Shown here: one piece after another, positions 1 through 17,300 of the stretch | Layout of the letters: each line of letters opens with the position of its first letter | Position numbering within the stretch: the stretch's first letter is position 1 | Source of the DNA: Sweltsa coloradensis | Taxonomy: Eukaryota > Arthropoda > Insecta > Plecoptera > Chloroperlidae | Assembly: GCA_024449915.1 (NCBI GenBank) | Contig: JAMZAV010001464.1 | Span: forward strand, 1-64,000 | DNA: 64,000 nt | Direction: 5' to 3' | Notes under the pieces: generated by a model | What the model was told of the DNA's origin: nothing | Database searches by the model: none | Seen by the model: the letters and a program-made list of their open reading frames with translations, nothing else | Made by a program: the position numbers and the translations under genes

Positions 1-2680
1 TTAGATATAAGATATAGAGTTCCATTAAGGACGAATAAGAGAATACATTACTATTCATTTACTTTACACTGTTATGTTGGCCTACCTACATCTATGCAAC
101 TTGTACTATAAACCAACAATTGTAATATTAATAAGAACTGTATTCATGTTATATTATATTGTTATGTACCTAATACAAAAAAGGACCGACAAAAGACAGC
201 TTTTAAATTTACAGGTGTTATAATATATATTTCCTATTACTAGTTCCCTTCAGGAAAAATCGACAGGTAGGGCTTCATAAAATTCAACAACGATTATAAT
301 TGTTCATGTAACCATTCTTCGTTCATTCTTTGTAACCTAGGTTAGAATATTATACTAGTTAAGTTACTATCCATTTCTTCAATTCATTGATTGTTAACTA
401 AGGCTATAACCTATTATTATATACTTATGCTCTGCCTCAAGAATCTATTCTTATTAGAGCATAAAAATTTCATAATTATATCACTTTGTAACACAATGGA
501 AAAATAAAGCGAATTGAAAAAAATTGAATTGAATCCATAGTCTTAATCACTTTATGTGAACGCGGCTTAAATGTCACAGCGTCTCGTCTTGGCGTCTTAT
601 ATTAGCAGCTTTCTCATTGGTGGATACATTCATGATGTATCGAATTATTGCTGCGAATCGATTAGTCGAACATTAGAAGGCACGCAATTGGTGGAGAGCT
701 GCTTCCATTTCAATTATCGAAAATATCGCAGGAAATCGATAGTCGAATGAATAATACTGCCTCACCATTGGAGGATTCTCTCGCGCGCGACAGCGGCAAG
801 TTTAAAAGTTCGGAGCAAGTTCGTAATTTTGATAAATCACGAACTCGAACTTCAAATTTCGAACTCGAACCGAACCGAACTTCAAAAAAAGTTCGGTTCG
901 AGTTCGGAATTTCGAACGTTCGCCCATCCCTAATGATCGGCCAATACTTTTTAATCCGATAATCACAATTGATCATCTGTTTAACTTGCTCGATTATCGA
1001 TATTGAAATTCATATTGAACGGCAACCCTAATTATTATTATTCCAGTTGTGTTTATTGGCTACATTTATTCTCAAATATTCATTAAAATTAATATCAAAC
1101 CAACTGGTAGGCTACGCATATCGCATGGTACCAAGCCTATCGCCTTCTGACTGCATGAAACAAAATTAATGTAGGCCTACTACATTAGGGACCTTTTCAA
1201 TACGAACTCCCAAGGGACTGTTAAAATCCCAGTTTTTATTACCTATAAAAATTTGTATTTTAAAATTGAGCCCTATCCCTAAAGCTTCTGTAGGGACTTT
1301 GACTTTGGTATCAATAGTTATTAGTTTGTATTAAACAGAAATTTTCATTTTACCGGTAACCGAGTTTGTATTAACGAGGGCTTACTGAATTAGCTTTTGT
1401 GTATGAGTGTCTAGAAGGGCCAAGCCTTGGCTGTTCCTGGTTTAATTTTTGGTTGGTCAATTATTTAACCTGCTTGTGGGTTCATAAATTTAAATTATTT
1501 AAATTTAAATTTTAAATTAAAATAATAAATTTTAAACTAAAATAAATTTTAAATTTGGACTTCTGGGCCCCCAAATTCCCCACCTATCCCAGCCAAAAGT
1601 TGTAGTTTGACAGTGCACCACTAGATTGGATTGGATATTGCTTAATGTCTCATAGGCCTATTTAACCACACTAAACCCACTAGAGAGCACCACCAGACAC
1701 ACTAGCATGCATCATTTGACAAGGAAGCTTTGGATATTTTTCAAACAATCTGTCAAAATCAAGGGAAGAAACCAAATATTTATTTTAATATTTATTTTAA
1801 TAATTTTACATGATACAATCATGATACAAAGGTTTTATTCGTTGCTATTACAACCCTACTGGGTAGCTTAAAATGTGGAACTAGTGGGAAAGCAATATCA
1901 ACATGTTGGTGGGAGATTTCAGCATGAAGGCCTAAAATGGTAACAGGGGGCAGTTTTGAACAGAAATAGTGGGGCACATTTGAACACTACCAAAATGCCA
2001 ATGCTCATAGTCTTCTGCAAGTTTTTGGCTGGGCAGTATTATGAGGACCTACAAAATTTACTAGGCCTAATAGAAAGCTAATTCTGGGATGTTGTTAATG
2101 CCATTCTAGTGCAGAATTGCTTTATTTGACTAGTAGGCAGTGAGTGGCCTAGGCCACTTTTACACTTATGACTAAACTGTACTTTGCGTACACATGTTTA
2201 AAATCTACAGGGTATAAATCCTTCTAATTTAAGCCTGCCAAATTTGTTTCCTGTTTTTCGCTTATTTTCTTTTTTTGGTCGGGGGGGGGGGGGGGATTTC
2301 CTTTTGACATTTTTCAGTTTGTTGTAAGATAACTGTGCAATTACAAATAACTAGTGGCAAAAGTAAAAGCAATGTTGATTACAGTTAATGTGAACCATAA
2401 ATTGACATTATAAAACTTTGTTCAAATGTGTCCCAAGGCAGTTAAAAAGAATGTGCCCCCAGGGGGGGGGGGGGTTGAACAATTTCGGAGTGTTTCCGGT
2501 TAATTTATATTTTTATGTTGTTGTAACTATACAAAACTTTTGATACCTTATTAATGTTGGCAAATGGTTGCTGTTATCAGGTAAATAAAAATTGTAAGGC
2601 CCTATTTTACAAACATAGGCCTACCTAACTGGTAATCTACAAAAATGTAAAAAGTGTTCAAATGTGCCCCCCTCTCCCCT
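1..2680. other. Non-coding AT-rich region with small hairpin and poly-G tracts
   Basis: No convincing coding region is seen. A palindromic stretch of GAACTCGAACCGAAC-type repeats at about 841-925 abuts a CCCATCCCTA end typical of hAT-family MITE termini; no matching left end was found. Poly-G runs occur at about 2281-2294 and 2463-2474. A TTCAAATGTG/CCC phrase recurs near 1970 (inverted), 2420 and 2656. AGGCCTA is frequent. Confidence 0.6.
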
Positions 2681-5610
2681 ACTACACAAGTGTAGGCCTG
2701 CCTATCTAAAAACATTCTGTTGTTGATTTTTCAACCCTTCAATGAAAAAAGATAATATTGAAAATATGAAAAACTCAAAATTTGCCATTTTGGATGCCAT
2801 TTTTCATCAAAAGATCATGTATTTAAAAATTTTGAATGGTGATTTCCAGAATCAGTGGACATTCATATTAAGCACCTGAAAGTTTTGTTTTGTTTTTATG
2901 AGGGGTAGGCCTATAGAATTGCTGAATTTTTAAATAATCAACAAATTTTTTATCGTAGGCCTACGATTTTTTTTTTTTTTTCTTGTGCAAAGTTGGCCTC
3001 TTCAGCCATTCTTCTGTCTTGCTATCCAATATAAGACTGCCTCCTTTTCTATCCTGCTCAGGTATATATATATATACGATATAGGGCCTAAGCCTATCAA
3101 ATTAAAAGGTAATAGTGGGACAATCACACATATTTAGTATTTAGTTCCCCACATTTTTTTCTAATGGTAGGAGTGCACATTTAACTCCAAACTGAGTTCA
3201 ATCAATTGTTTATGTTTGTGTTTAGCCTACGCTATTTGACCGCGTTTTTTTTGTTTTCCAAAATATGCTACCAAGTCAAAATATAGTGAATGGCTTTGAA
3301 ACCGGCCTATTTAAAAAAATCAAAACTATTTTTTTCAAATTTTTTTTATCCGGTACACGGCCAATATCGCCACCTCAAAATAATTTCAAACTTCAATTTA
3401 CCAGGGCACACCAATCAACGTAGGGTGTTGTGCTTTTGTGACATTCATTTTCAACTGGTTTTCTTTAAACTGACTGAGAGAAAAAAGATTTTTTTAAACA
3501 ATTATCGTTCCTGCGATTTTTTTTCGTTTGGCGGTACAAATCGGTACAAAATATCGCCAAACGAAAAAATTCGCTGGGAAGACAAAATTGTTAAAAAATA
3601 AACTTTTTTCCCTCAGTCAAGTCTATAGAAAACCAGTTGAAAATGAATGTCACAAAAGCACAACACCCTACGTCGAATGGTGTGCCCTGGCGAATTGAAG
3701 TTTGAAATTATTTTGAGGTGGCGATATTGGCCGTGTGCCGGATCAGAAAAATTTGAGAAAAATATTTTGATTTTCTAAAATAGCCAGGTCTCAAAGCCAT
3801 TCACTATATTTTGACTTGGTAGCATATTTTGGAAAATAAAAAATCGCGGTCGAATAGCCTTAACTTCATCAGTTAGCCTATGTTGTGGAAACGTCCGGGA
3901 AATTGTTAATTCAAGAGGTGAAAGTTTGCGTATGATTATTTTGTTACGTTCTGTACCCAAATAGTATCATTCTTAGATAGTTCAAAATTTAAATGAAGTG
4001 CCTGGACCAGATGAGTGAAAGAAAATAACTTTGAAGTCCATATTTTCTAAGGATTGCTCTTTTATTGTTCCTTGCCACCACTTTCCATCGTAAATAGTCA
4101 ACACACAATATAGGCCCTAGTGCTTTATTTTGATGGATACAAACTCGCCCGTTCATATGGAACTCTTACCATTAGAGAAAAATCTGAGGAACTAAATACT
4201 AATTATGTGTGATTGTCCGACTATTGGCCTTTAATTCGATAGGTAGGTATCGTAAGTCGGCTGATTGCAATTTTCCGATTTTTATTTTTATTTTTAAAGT
4301 TTCTCCGACTTATAACACCTCTAGGCCCTACATGATTTATCCGATTGTAATAATTTTTCACAGAACATTAATTTTGGGAATTAATATATTCGTGTGAAAT
4401 TTGAGCGTAATCGAATAATTATTTCTTATGAAAATCGCAATTTTACGCTTTTTTCGTTTTTAATAGGATATTTCACTGAAATCGAAATTTTCTAAACCAT
4501 TCCACGTACACATTTGAAATTTTGTGATTATTAACTGTTTAGGCCTATAATAATTGAACCTAATTAGTTAAAAAAATGTTTAAAATTCTTTGTTATTTTC
4601 CAATAATGGACATTTACATTGTTTAAACAGAATTTTGCTAAAAATCCTAAGGCTTTAATTTTCATTTTTTTTAAAGTGAAAGGTGTTTTAGATTAAAAAA
4701 CAATAGGTCTGCACCGAAACATTCACTAGACGGATTTTATAATTTTAGTTTTGTTTGATAAATATGAGTTTTTTTCTTTGCATTGTTGGAAAATGTATGT
4801 TTTTTGTAACAAATCTAGTATTAGGCCTATATTTCCCATATTTTAATTAAAAAACTATAAATCTCATCAAAAAAGTGTCTGGTGAATTTGTCAGAATAAG
4901 ACTTCCAAGTGAGCATATTAAAAAATAAATTATCCTTTATCTTAAAAACTGTAGAAGAAGTATGAAAAAATGATAGCAAATGTGCTAGAATCAAGGTTTT
5001 GAGATAATAGCATTTAAAGTTTATTAACCGGTAGGCCTATGTTGTTTTTTTGGTAAATTTGAGTGTAACATAGCCTAAAGGTCCAGTTTATTTATTTTAC
5101 ATGAATTAACTGGGCCTTTATAACCTGTTCATAGGCTTCTTTAAAATTGACTAAAATGGTTATGAATAACACTCTATACAGCCCTAGATTAGGTCTAATA
5201 TCAGTAATAATCATCAATATCAAGAATATTTTCCCATGCAAAATAGCATACAGCGCTCAAGAAAAAAAAATTGTTTAATGCTTTTAGCATTATATCAGCA
5301 TAAAATAAATTTATGTATTCAATAAATAAAAAAGTAAACCACAATTAAAACAATAACAATGCAAAATTGCCGGTTTTTCATACGTTTCAGTGAAATAATC
5401 CCCTAAACAATTACGCTCATCCAACAACGAGCCTGAAAAAGCGTTTGCAAAGCTTCCTAGTTGCCACGCCATTTTGGTAAAAAAAAAAATAGCATCTTAA
5501 ATAGCAAATTTTGAGTTTTTCAAATTTTCAATATTATTTTTTTCATTGAAGGGTTGAAAAAATCAACAACAGAATGTTTTTAGATAGGTGGGGCCTACAC
5601 ATGTGTAGTA
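2681..5610. repeat. Large compound foldback (inverted repeat), interrupted in the right arm
   Basis: Three nested pairs of inverted arms are visible: 2681-2789 with 5502-5610, 3113-3175 with 4163-4226, and 3225-3540 with about 3545-3862. The innermost pair is nearly continuous, centred near 3542 around CGTTTGGCG...CGCCAAACG. The outer pairs are collinear with it, so the original structure was one long palindrome. The right arm is expanded by roughly 290 bp at 3863-4150 and by a 1.2 kb insertion at about 4227-5460 that belongs to the H family. The open frame at 3290-3601 lies inside the palindrome and has no recognisable protein. Confidence 0.8.
4227..5460 (+). mobile_element. H-family element (Helentron-like, non-autonomous), copy 1
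   Basis: The right end reads GCTCATCCAACAACGAG, then a small hairpin (AAGCGTTTGCAAAGCTT), then CCTAG followed by T, matching the CTRR-T end with subterminal hairpin expected for Helitron/Helentron elements. The body (about 4250-4850) is similar to 62200-62580, which ends in the same kind of terminus. The left boundary is inferred from where the interrupted foldback arm stops. No Rep/helicase coding sequence is present, so it would be non-autonomous. The family assignment is an inference from the ends only. Confidence 0.45.
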
Positions 5611-6230
5611 AATGACCTTAAAGTATTTCCTGTTTTTTTTTTTTTTTTTTTTTTACCCTTGTAAAAAATAGATGTAGGTACCCCTAAATATGGCAAAAAA
5701 TGCAATTTTGACCAGTAAATTTGATAAAATGTTGTGCCTATTAATTACAAGTAGGCCTATATCCAAATATGACAGTATTATGCTTCACAGAATGTATTGC
5801 AATTATTCCTATCTTGATATCTTGCTAAGTTTTCAAATGGCAGCAATAGGCCTAATCGCTATGGTCTGCGACGGTTGATTTCTCGTAAAAAGACGAACTT
5901 TGATAAATCATGGCTCGAGAACGGTTCATCACAAAACTAGAAAGTATGTTCTGAGCTCAGCTCATTGGTAAAATTTAAAAAAAATCAAGGCGCAACATTT
6001 GTATTTATTATTTGCTCATTTCACATGGAATGACCCTTGCCTTACGACATCATGACAACAACAGTTGAAACTTTAATTTATGTTGATACTTTTGTAGAAC
6101 AGGTACATTATAGGCCTAATGGTATATATTTTAGACTTTCCACAGTTCTTTTTGCAATATTTAAAACAATTTTAATGGGCAATATTTTGAGCAGCTGCAA
6201 CACCCATGTACAGACATCAATAAAAACCAG
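5611..6230. other. Intergenic, no feature recognised
   Basis: AT-rich with several AGGCCTA motifs and a T-run at about 5632-5654. No protein family or RNA gene was recognised. Confidence 0.5.
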
Positions 6231-7026
6231 GCAGGGTTGGATCAGTAGAATATTATGTGTAGAAAATGCACAATCTACGCGTATATTCTACTGTAGAGTA
6301 GCCTATGTAGGTCTAATGTAGAATAATCAAATATTCTACATATTCTACATTGTAGAAAATTATTTCTTTCATTTACAGCTAATAAATGATCTGAGGTAGT
6401 TTTTTTTTACTACACACACTTGTAGGCCTAGGCCTACTTAGTTGAATTTTACAATAGTCTATGATAGGCCTAAGCAGGCCTATCCATCAGATTGTACATC
6501 TTTTAGTTATAACTTATGTGATACACGTGAAGGTGAAGCAACTTTTTAGATTATTGTTGATTATTTGTAGGGCTTACCATTGCTAACATCAAAAAGGCCT
6601 AGGCTCATTGGCTCATGCAACTCAACATTGTAGGTACAGCAAAATTACGCAACTTGAAATTAGGCCTAGGCCCTATATTATTAATTAGGATTAGGCCCTA
6701 GGCCTTTTATTTTTATTATTACCTATGTTATTGTTATTATTATTTTTATTTTTATTGTTACGGTATTTGGGCCTATCATATAAATTAAATAGTTTATTTA
6801 CAAGAAATCACCTAATTAAAGTAGGTAGGTAAGCCTAGCAATGGTGTGAAGGATGTCTGCTCCAAACTTAATTTTTGTTTTTAACTTTTATAGGCCCTAA
6901 ACAACAATTAACAAATAAATTAAAAGTCTACATATTTTACTTAGTATTCTACATAATTTACATTATTCTTCACTATTTTCTTTGCATAAGTAGAATAATA
7001 ATATTCTACGTGTAATGACCCAACCC
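6231..7026. mobile_element. Probable hAT-type MITE
   Basis: The left end GGGTTGGATCAGTAGAATATT (about 6233) is mirrored at the right by AATATTCTAC...TGACCCAACCC (about 6998-7026). Extra copies of the TAGAATATTCTAC palindrome lie just inside both ends (6280-6355 and 6940-7000). The interior is AT-rich, dense in AGGCCTA and has no coding capacity. Terminal inverted repeats with a G/C-rich outer end and an interior without genes suit a MITE; target duplications were not established. Confidence 0.4.
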
Positions 7027-7480
7027 AAAAACAAACAACATTGTAATGTCCAGACAAATAGCCACACTGCCAGTGCCACCTAGGTGTCAAAAAATTGTAT
7101 TCACAACAATTTTTCATAAAATGTCCTTAGGGTCTTGGGTTCTTAGGCAGTTTAGGCACAAACACTTTCCAGATAGCAGGAAAATCAATTCAAAATATTG
7201 CACATTAAAATTGGTTGAAATATATTACATAAAAAAAGAACAGTGGAAAGTCTAAAATTTATTTACTAAATTAGTTGAAACTTTGTTTTATTTTTATTTC
7301 AGAATTTGTCACCGTCAGTCAGGAAATAGGCCTAACTTGGACCTTCTGTGTACAAAGTTTTAAAAAAATACTATGGTGTACTTAGGGCCTAGTGAAAGTT
7401 ATTGAAAAGTGCATTTAACTTGGTAAGATCTTTTGTAAGAAACACTCATCCATTGGTTAACAACATGATTTGCTATTGAA

Positions 7481-10246
7481 ATGCATCTAATTGCAGTGAT
7501 ACTGCTTTTTGGTGCAAGCTTTTTATTGGCTATGGCATTTAACTGTCCTCACTGTGTTTCCAAATTAGCCACACAATCTCAGTATACCAACCACCTTGTT
7601 TTTGTGCATGGACATACTAACAATCAATATAACTGTCCATACAACTATTGCCCAAGACATTTCAGAAACATTGCGGCTCTTAAATCGCATCTATTACGAA
7701 ATCACAGAGAAAATGCCGATTCAGTTGCAGGTCGTTTCAAACGGTTTTATTGCCCTGACTGTAAGATTTCAGTTAATGTAACCACAGAACTAAGGAAGGA
7801 TTTAATGTCCCACATTTTAAAGGATATTACATTACTAGGCATTTCTGGCTGCCCTATAAAAGGATGTACCATGTTATATCGAAATACCAATTCTTTGAAA
7901 AGCCATGTCCTACGTAGTCATGATAACCCTATATGGAAAGATTCTGATATAAAAGACCAATATTTTATTCCCGAGGACCTTGCATTACTCACTAATGATG
8001 TTGATAATGAAGAAGCTTTAGAAGAATGTGACTCGCATACTTTGCAGGATGATAATGGGTCTCATTGTGGTGATCTTGAATCTATCCCCAATGACCATGA
8101 TTCTATGTTGTTTATATGTAGAATGTTTCTTAAAATGGAAGTTAAGCTTAATATGAGCCAAGTTGCCATATCAGCTGTCCTTGAAGATATGGTCACTATG
8201 TTGGAACTTAATTCTGCTTTGCATATGGCCAATATTAAAACACAACTTTGCTCAAAAGGTTACAATGACGACTCTATAAATGAAATACTATCGGCAATTA
8301 ATAAGTACAAAAGTTGTTTTGAATCCGCATTGTCAATAGGGGGTTGTATGTCAACTGAACACAAACGGAAAAAAATGATTGCTGACAATGCTATTTTCTC
8401 TAAAGTAAAGCCAGTAGAATACCTTGCTGGATACTTAGATGGTAAAAAACGTACATATACTTACATACCTATATTAAAGACGCTCCAAGTTTTGCTGAAC
8501 AATAATGGCATACTCTCTGATATCCTTCAAGTTACTGAACCAGTACCAGACATGTTTTCATCTTTCCAAGATGGCAAATATTGCAAAGAAAATGAGCTTT
8601 TCAATAATTGTGGGCTAACATTGAAGTTAAACTTGTATGTTGATGAAGTTGAAATTGCCAATCCTCTAGGTGCTTATAGAGGTACTCACAAATTGTCATG
8701 CTTTTACTGGACACTGCTTAATATACAACCCAAGCACAGATCACAGCTTCAAAGTATATGTCCATGTTTGTTTGTCAAATATACAGACTTGAAACAGTTT
8801 TCAGCCAAAAAGGTAATGACGCCATTGATAAACGATTTGAAGTTTTTGGAAGAAAATGGTATTTTTATTGAGAAACTCGGTGCTACTGTAAAAGGTGGAG
8901 TAGCATTTTTATCTGGTGACAATTTATCCTCAAATGAAATTGGTGGATTCAGTACTTCATTTTCATCAGCAAATGCACGCTCATGCAGAGTATGTATGAT
9001 ACAAAAAAAAGATATCGGTACTTACGGCACTGAATCAGTAAAACGGACGCCTGAAATATATGATTATCATTTAACTCAAGTTATGGCAAACCCAGACAAT
9101 GCATCAATATATGGTGTCAAAAGCAAGTGTCCTTTGAATGACCTAAATTTTTTCCACTCAGTTAGAGGATTGCCACCAGATCCAATGCATGATTTACTTG
9201 AAGGCATTGTACCATATGAGATTGCATTGGTATTCAAAGATATTGTTTCTAATCATTTGATTGATTTTGAGGCATTAAATAGCCTTGTCAGCAAATTTCC
9301 TTATGGCACAACAGATATTGCAAACAAAACATCAAAAATTCCAAAGACGTACAGTACAAAAAAAAGCATTGGTGGCAATGCATCTATGAATTGGACTTTG
9401 TTAAGATTACTTCCTTTAATGTTGGGTGACATAGTTCCCACCAACAGCAAAGTTTGGCAGTTACTTATGACTCTAAAAGATATCGTTGAACTATCATTAT
9501 CCCCTAAATTGTCTAAGGAAATGATTGAATATCTGCAATTTCAAATCAACACTCACTCCGCACTTTTCGAGGAATGTTTTCCAACAATGAATTTGAAAAT
9601 GAAACATCATTACCTTGAACATTATCCAGAGGCCATCCAAAACTATGGGCCACTTACTAACTGCTGGTGTATGCGATTTGAAGCAAAACATTCACCAATC
9701 AAGAACATAATCCTTCGATCTAGAAACTTTAAAAATCCTCCTAAATCAGTTGCTAATAAATGTTGTCTACAGTTGTCATATCACTTGTCAGGTAATGAAT
9801 TCTTCAACAAATCAATTCTTGTGACAAATTCTGCAATAACTGATCGAAGTTGTGTGAATGAAAACCTTTTGTCTTGTTTAGACAGAGTTGAAGGTGCCAA
9901 GCATTTTTATGTTAAGTGCTCTTCAATTATCATTGAAGGCACCAAGTTTACCAGTAAACTTTGTGTCTTGGTAGATAGCATGAAGTATGACTACAGTTTT
10001 GGTGAAATTATTAGTATTTGGCTGATAAATGAACTAGCGTATTTCTGGTGTCACCTTCATCGCCACTTATTCAATGAAGAATTGCGGTTGTATGAAATGA
10101 TCAGTGAGGACAGATTTGTTCTTATTGAATCAAATAGTTTGGTTGACTATTACCCTCTAAGCATTTATAAAAGAGCAATGGCACCCATCAACAGTCAAAA
10201 ATGTGTGATTTTGCATCATGGAATTTCATCATTGATGCCAAATTAA
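7481..10246 (+). CDS. CACTA/EnSpm-like (TNP2 + DUF4218-like) transposase with C2H2 zinc fingers
   Basis: A single 921-codon open frame. Residues 22-147 hold C2H2 zinc fingers: C22-C25-H38-H43, C52-C57-H70-H75, a degenerate one starting C91-C94, and C124-C129-H142-H147. The central part has the pattern of TNP2-like transposases: an acidic motif before NPLG (D388), GDN (D480), CRVC (C502/C505) and DPMHDLLEGIVPYE (H570, D571). The C-terminal part (about 700-760), with HYPEA, GPL..CW and MRFEAKH (E734), resembles DUF4218. D388, D480 and E734 are candidates for the catalytic acidic triad; this is inferred, not shown. The first 17 residues are hydrophobic and sit oddly before a zinc finger, so the internal ATG at 7532 may be the true start. 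A SAMD3-like gene follows 80 bp downstream. CACTA-type terminal repeats were not found, and KDZ or Plavaka relatives cannot be excluded. Confidence 0.8.
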   Translation: MHLIAVILLFGASFLLAMAFNCPHCVSKLATQSQYTNHLVFVHGHTNNQYNCPYNYCPRHFRNIAALKSHLLRNHRENADSVAGRFKRFYCPDCKISVNVTTELRKDLMSHILKDITLLGISGCPIKGCTMLYRNTNSLKSHVLRSHDNPIWKDSDIKDQYFIPEDLALLTNDVDNEEALEECDSHTLQDDNGSHCGDLESIPNDHDSMLFICRMFLKMEVKLNMSQVAISAVLEDMVTMLELNSALHMANIKTQLCSKGYNDDSINEILSAINKYKSCFESALSIGGCMSTEHKRKKMIADNAIFSKVKPVEYLAGYLDGKKRTYTYIPILKTLQVLLNNNGILSDILQVTEPVPDMFSSFQDGKYCKENELFNNCGLTLKLNLYVDEVEIANPLGAYRGTHKLSCFYWTLLNIQPKHRSQLQSICPCLFVKYTDLKQFSAKKVMTPLINDLKFLEENGIFIEKLGATVKGGVAFLSGDNLSSNEIGGFSTSFSSANARSCRVCMIQKKDIGTYGTESVKRTPEIYDYHLTQVMANPDNASIYGVKSKCPLNDLNFFHSVRGLPPDPMHDLLEGIVPYEIALVFKDIVSNHLIDFEALNSLVSKFPYGTTDIANKTSKIPKTYSTKKSIGGNASMNWTLLRLLPLMLGDIVPTNSKVWQLLMTLKDIVELSLSPKLSKEMIEYLQFQINTHSALFEECFPTMNLKMKHHYLEHYPEAIQNYGPLTNCWCMRFEAKHSPIKNIILRSRNFKNPPKSVANKCCLQLSYHLSGNEFFNKSILVTNSAITDRSCVNENLLSCLDRVEGAKHFYVKCSSIIIEGTKFTSKLCVLVDSMKYDYSFGEIISIWLINELAYFWCHLHRHLFNEELRLYEMISEDRFVLIESNSLVDYYPLSIYKRAMAPINSQKCVILHHGISSLMPN

Positions 10247-10326
10247 TTTCTAGATCAAGCCTTTTCATTTAACATAAACATTATGTAGTTGTGATGATTT
10301 TATCTTTTACAGTATTCTAAAGCAAC

Positions 10327-14819
<4,493 letters not shown>

Positions 14820-16260
14820 GCGGAAAAGTATTTTTGAAATTTGAACTGCTGGGACCTTTCCATGGGCACAGTTGGTACTACAGTATTATATCCTGTCACT
14901 ACTATTAAGTCATTCCATTTACATTCACCAGTGTCGCATCATGATTTCTGTCTTGTTTTTTAAATTTTGCATGGTACATAATACCCTTTAAAAAATTCTT
15001 TTACATAGGCCTACATACAATACCACTCATTGTATCAAGCACCAAAGTAAAATGGTTTGAGCAAGAGATGCTGCTTTAGGTAAAGCCTAAATTTACGTGT
15101 ATTATTAATTGCTTTAATGTCCATTAGTAGTTTATAAAACTTCCGGCCCACTTGCATGTCCCCCAAACTGGTTGACTTGAAGTGGTAGCGTTCAAGGATC
15201 AGACTATTGGCCGATCTGGTGTCATGGCCATGGTGACCGCCGGTTTGTAAGCGCCCAAGATTCCCCTTTACAAATAGGCAAATTGCCAAGATATGTATTG
15301 TGAGTTCAAATCCAAAATACTATATTTTTGTGATGTACCATGCTCAAGATGTAGGCATCCGAATGTCTCCCCGTGTAGTAAAATTTGGTTTTGTACATAT
15401 ATACTAGTGGTTTATTGAACCACTCGAAAACTGTTTGAGCTATATCAATACATTTGGCCAATATTTCTTCCAAAATAGCAATCTTTCATGAACATCAGTT
15501 TTATTTTACCCAACTTAATTTTTCCTGCATAACGAACCCGGGGGCCCTATATTGACTCAAATGTTGGAAAAATGTTAAGCTCCTAATGCCTTAAAATATT
15601 GTTGAAAATGAAGAAAAAAATCAAAATAAATAAGCTACCCTTTTGGAGGTTGTTGTTAAAGTAGAGGGGGATGTCCTACCGGTATTTGTTTTTGAAGTCA
15701 AAAGTTGTTTCGTCATATGAAGTTTAATATACCAAAAATTTGTCATGTTGTTTTGCTTGATTAGAAAGTAACTGATATTACACAATACAAAAAACCACTA
15801 GGTAGCTTTTACATAGCGTAAATTAACAGTAATTTTGTATTTATTTCTTTGCCGTAGGTTTTTTGTTCAAGTTATGATTAAAAATTGATTGATTGTGTAT
15901 ATTGTTTGTAAATTTAAAAAATAGTTTTGCAATAACTTTTTTCAAATCTGGTGAATATGAATGGAATAACGCTTTTTTAACAGTTTTGTGCATAATATTG
16001 TATATTATATGATATATGTTTTTGTTGTTGTTGATAGGTCTTCCTGTGTAGGGTAGGTAGTAGGACTAATCTTGCTCGAGAATAGAGTAAATTACCCAAA
16101 ATTTGCTCTATCTCGCTCCGTAAAAATCCCTACAGGCACAGCCCTAAGCCTATAGTTGGTAGGCCTACAACATATGAAAAATAGTTTTAGGTATCTGCCT
16201 ATCCCCCATAGGCCCCTAAGGTCAATTCATAAATTTTGCCGATCCAATTACCCATTGCGA
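14820..16260. other. Non-coding, no feature recognised
   Basis: AT-rich. No protein similarity was recognised in any frame; the open frame on the minus strand at 15035-15289 has no recognisable motif. Confidence 0.5.
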
Positions 16261-16712
16261 TAATACTGTTGGATTGCCAAGTCTAACTGATTATTAAGAC
16301 AACATTTTCTTTTTGTAGACTTCACAATATGAATAATTTCTTTCTGCAACTGATTAAAAATGCTGCTCAAGGTCATTACAAACACTTAATGTAACCCACG
16401 ATGTAGCTATAATACTGTTCGATTTCTGAGTCTTTCGCTGATTACTAAGACAGTGTTTTCTTTTCATTCCACAATTTGAATCATTCCTTTCTGCAACTGA
16501 TTAAAAATGCTGCTCAAGGTCATTAATACACTTAATGTAACCCATGATGTAGCCTATAATACCCTTCGATTGCCGAGTCTCTTAACTGATTACTAAGACA
16601 GTTTTCTTTTCATTCCACAAAATGAATAATTTCTTTCTACGACTGATTTAAAATGCTGCCCAAGGTCATACATATATACACTTTATGTACCCAACAAGGT
16701 AGCCTATAACTT
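16261..16712. repeat. Tandem repeat, about 147 bp x 3
   Basis: Three successive units each read AATAC(T/C)...GAT, ACTGATTA(T/C)TAAGACA, CATTCCACAA, TTTCTTTCTGCAACTGATT, AAATGCTGC(T/C)CAAGG, then CACTTAATGTAACCCA. The third unit is the most diverged. Confidence 0.8.
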
Positions 16713-17300
16713 GTCTACCATCGCTTAATTACATGCAGTTTTGAAGAAAGCGATTTTATGGGAGTTATTAAAAGACAGGCCTACACAACATGAAGGCTAC
16801 CTTTTTTGTAGCTGACGGCAGATTTGGCCCAAGGTCTTGGACATTCTCATTATGTAGCCTTCAGTTGTGGGCTTTTGATTCATCATAAAATTTGCCAGAT
16901 GTTGCAGACTGCATAGTAGGCCTTCCGTTTCCCCTTCTTCTTTTTTTTTGCTATTTTGGAGGAGGGGGGAGGAGGAGAAAATGACTTAAGACTTTTGTTT
17001 GTGATTATAATTTGCAATGATTATCAGGATTCTGATCAAGTTAAGATGTGGCTAGGATAGGAAATCCATTGGAAACGGCTTATCCGTTCATCCGTGCTAG
17101 GGCCAAGGCCTACTTTGTAAACATCATAATATTATCATTTTGCGATTTCTTCCACAAATGATATAGGTCTAATGAATTTATCTTATGTACTGAACATATA
17201 TAATATTGTGTGCCCAAGTTAAATTGCCATATTTTCAACAGCATTTTAGTATCTTGGTTGATTATATTAATGGCTGTTTGATACTAGTCTCATGTTGCAA

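Noticed and set aside
3290..3601. 103-residue open frame
   Set aside because: It lies across the centre of the foldback, with AT-driven composition and no motif.
7481..7531. Signal peptide on the transposase
   Set aside because: The hydrophobic first 17 residues precede nuclear-type zinc fingers and can be explained by upstream non-coding sequence before the ATG at 7532.
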